In this document: piece after piece, positions 14,610-14,881 of the stretch
How positions within the stretch are numbered: the first letter of the stretch is position 1
Layout: every line of letters starts with the position of its first letter
Origin: an uncultured Coriobacteriaceae bacterium
GTDB lineage: Bacteria > Actinomycetota > Coriobacteriia > Coriobacteriales > QAMH01
Assembly: GCA_902783925.1 (NCBI GenBank)
Contig: CACZSV010000148.1
Location: forward strand, 1 to 14,881
DNA length: 14,881 nt
Direction of reading: 5' to 3'
Notes under the pieces: model-generated
What the model saw: the letters and a program-made list of their open reading frames with translations, nothing else
Databases searched by the model: none
What the model was told of the DNA's origin: nothing
Position numbers and translations under genes: made by a program

Positions 14610-14881
14610 ATGGGAATGGAAAAGCTTGAGGAACGGACGCAAGAAGGCCGTACGGCGGGAGAAGCCGGCTGGCATGTTTCTCGCTATAACCTTATGGCAC
14701 GTGTTCCAGATTCCAAAAACACCGCCATCGCCAATCTGTTCAAGGGCAACTGTGCTGAATACACCCCAATCGAAATGTACCTGCTTTCCGTCATCGAGGA
14801 GCTCGACGAAAACCACCCCATAATCGATCGTTTCTCCAAGCGCGGTGTTATCGCCAACTTTGACGAGCGCGCTTCCATCGA
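14610..14881 (+). CDS. Probable radical SAM/SPASM peptide maturase, N-terminal part (runs off window)
   Basis: The frame is open from ATG 14610 to the window end, giving 90 residues with no stop. GGAAGGA (14597-14603) lies six bases upstream. After a charged leader of ~20 residues comes HVSRYNLMARVPDS, then NLFKGNCAEYTPIEMYLL, then FSKRGVIANFDE. This N-terminal pattern (S-x-Y-N-hydrophobic, then N-L-x-x-G, x-x-E-x-x-L-L, F-x-x-x-G-x-I) is the one I associate with radical SAM/SPASM RiPP maturases before their CxxxCxxC cluster. The defining cysteine motif lies beyond the window, so the assignment rests on this pattern and on the neighbouring NHLM exporter and sigma factor. It could also be another leader-binding RiPP enzyme. 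Confidence 0.55.
   Translation, partial: MGMEKLEERTQEGRTAGEAGWHVSRYNLMARVPDSKNTAIANLFKGNCAEYTPIEMYLLSVIEELDENHPIIDRFSKRGVIANFDERASI

Noticed and set aside
14626..14823. 65-residue plus-strand frame at the right end
   Set aside because: It is out of frame with the maturase-like reading, which has a good ribosome-binding site and a family-like pattern and stays open to the edge.

Overview
The window is about 14.9 kb of gene-dense, moderately GC-rich bacterial chromosome. The gene style, the regulators and the way the export genes are built suggest an anaerobic, gut-type actinobacterium of the class Coriobacteriia. That placement is inference: there is no rRNA or other marker gene here.

Bases 1-5603 start with the C-terminal half of acetate kinase (ackA) and continue into a three-gene signalling operon. 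Its products are a REC-GGDEF-EAL response regulator with a broken GGDEF motif and an intact-looking EAL site, a stand-alone Hpt phosphotransfer protein, and a membrane hybrid histidine kinase with two receiver domains. Together they read as a complete multistep phosphorelay (kinase His, receiver Asp, Hpt His, REC-EAL Asp) that would control cyclic-di-GMP breakdown.

Bases 5604-6282 lie between two converging genes and hold no credible gene. They carry eight copies of a palindromic element with arms like CCGTGCACCTTT / AAAGGTGCACGG. Six are in a tandem array of about 52-bp period, which includes an exact 64-bp duplication; two more lie 230 bp away, across a stretch holding other hairpins. A membrane diguanylate cyclase (seven predicted membrane segments, AGDEF motif) is encoded on the minus strand at 6283-7425, so c-di-GMP synthesis and degradation genes face each other across the array.

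Bases 7426-14881 are a plus-strand peptide-export and modification locus. A divergent intergenic region with an extended -10 promoter leads into a very short HlyD-like membrane fusion protein, a C39-peptidase ABC exporter with a complete Cys-His-Asp triad, and a second ABC exporter with a long non-peptidase N-terminal domain. This is the layout of the NHLM/NHLP (nitrile-hydratase-like leader) RiPP export systems. Next come a protein with a gluzincin-type HExxH...ExxxD motif, a hairpin region built from a triplicated 10-bp sequence, and a new promoter. That promoter drives a small acidic protein with a leader-like LDMLAAAGD motif, an overlapping ECF-type sigma factor, and the start of what looks like a radical SAM/SPASM peptide maturase that runs off the window.

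My reading is one RiPP-type locus: maturase, leader-cleaving exporter, accessory exporter, putative metalloprotease and dedicated sigma factor. No conventional precursor gene is visible. Either the substrate lies beyond the right edge, or the small leader-like protein at 13815-14066 is itself part of the substrate or recognition logic.
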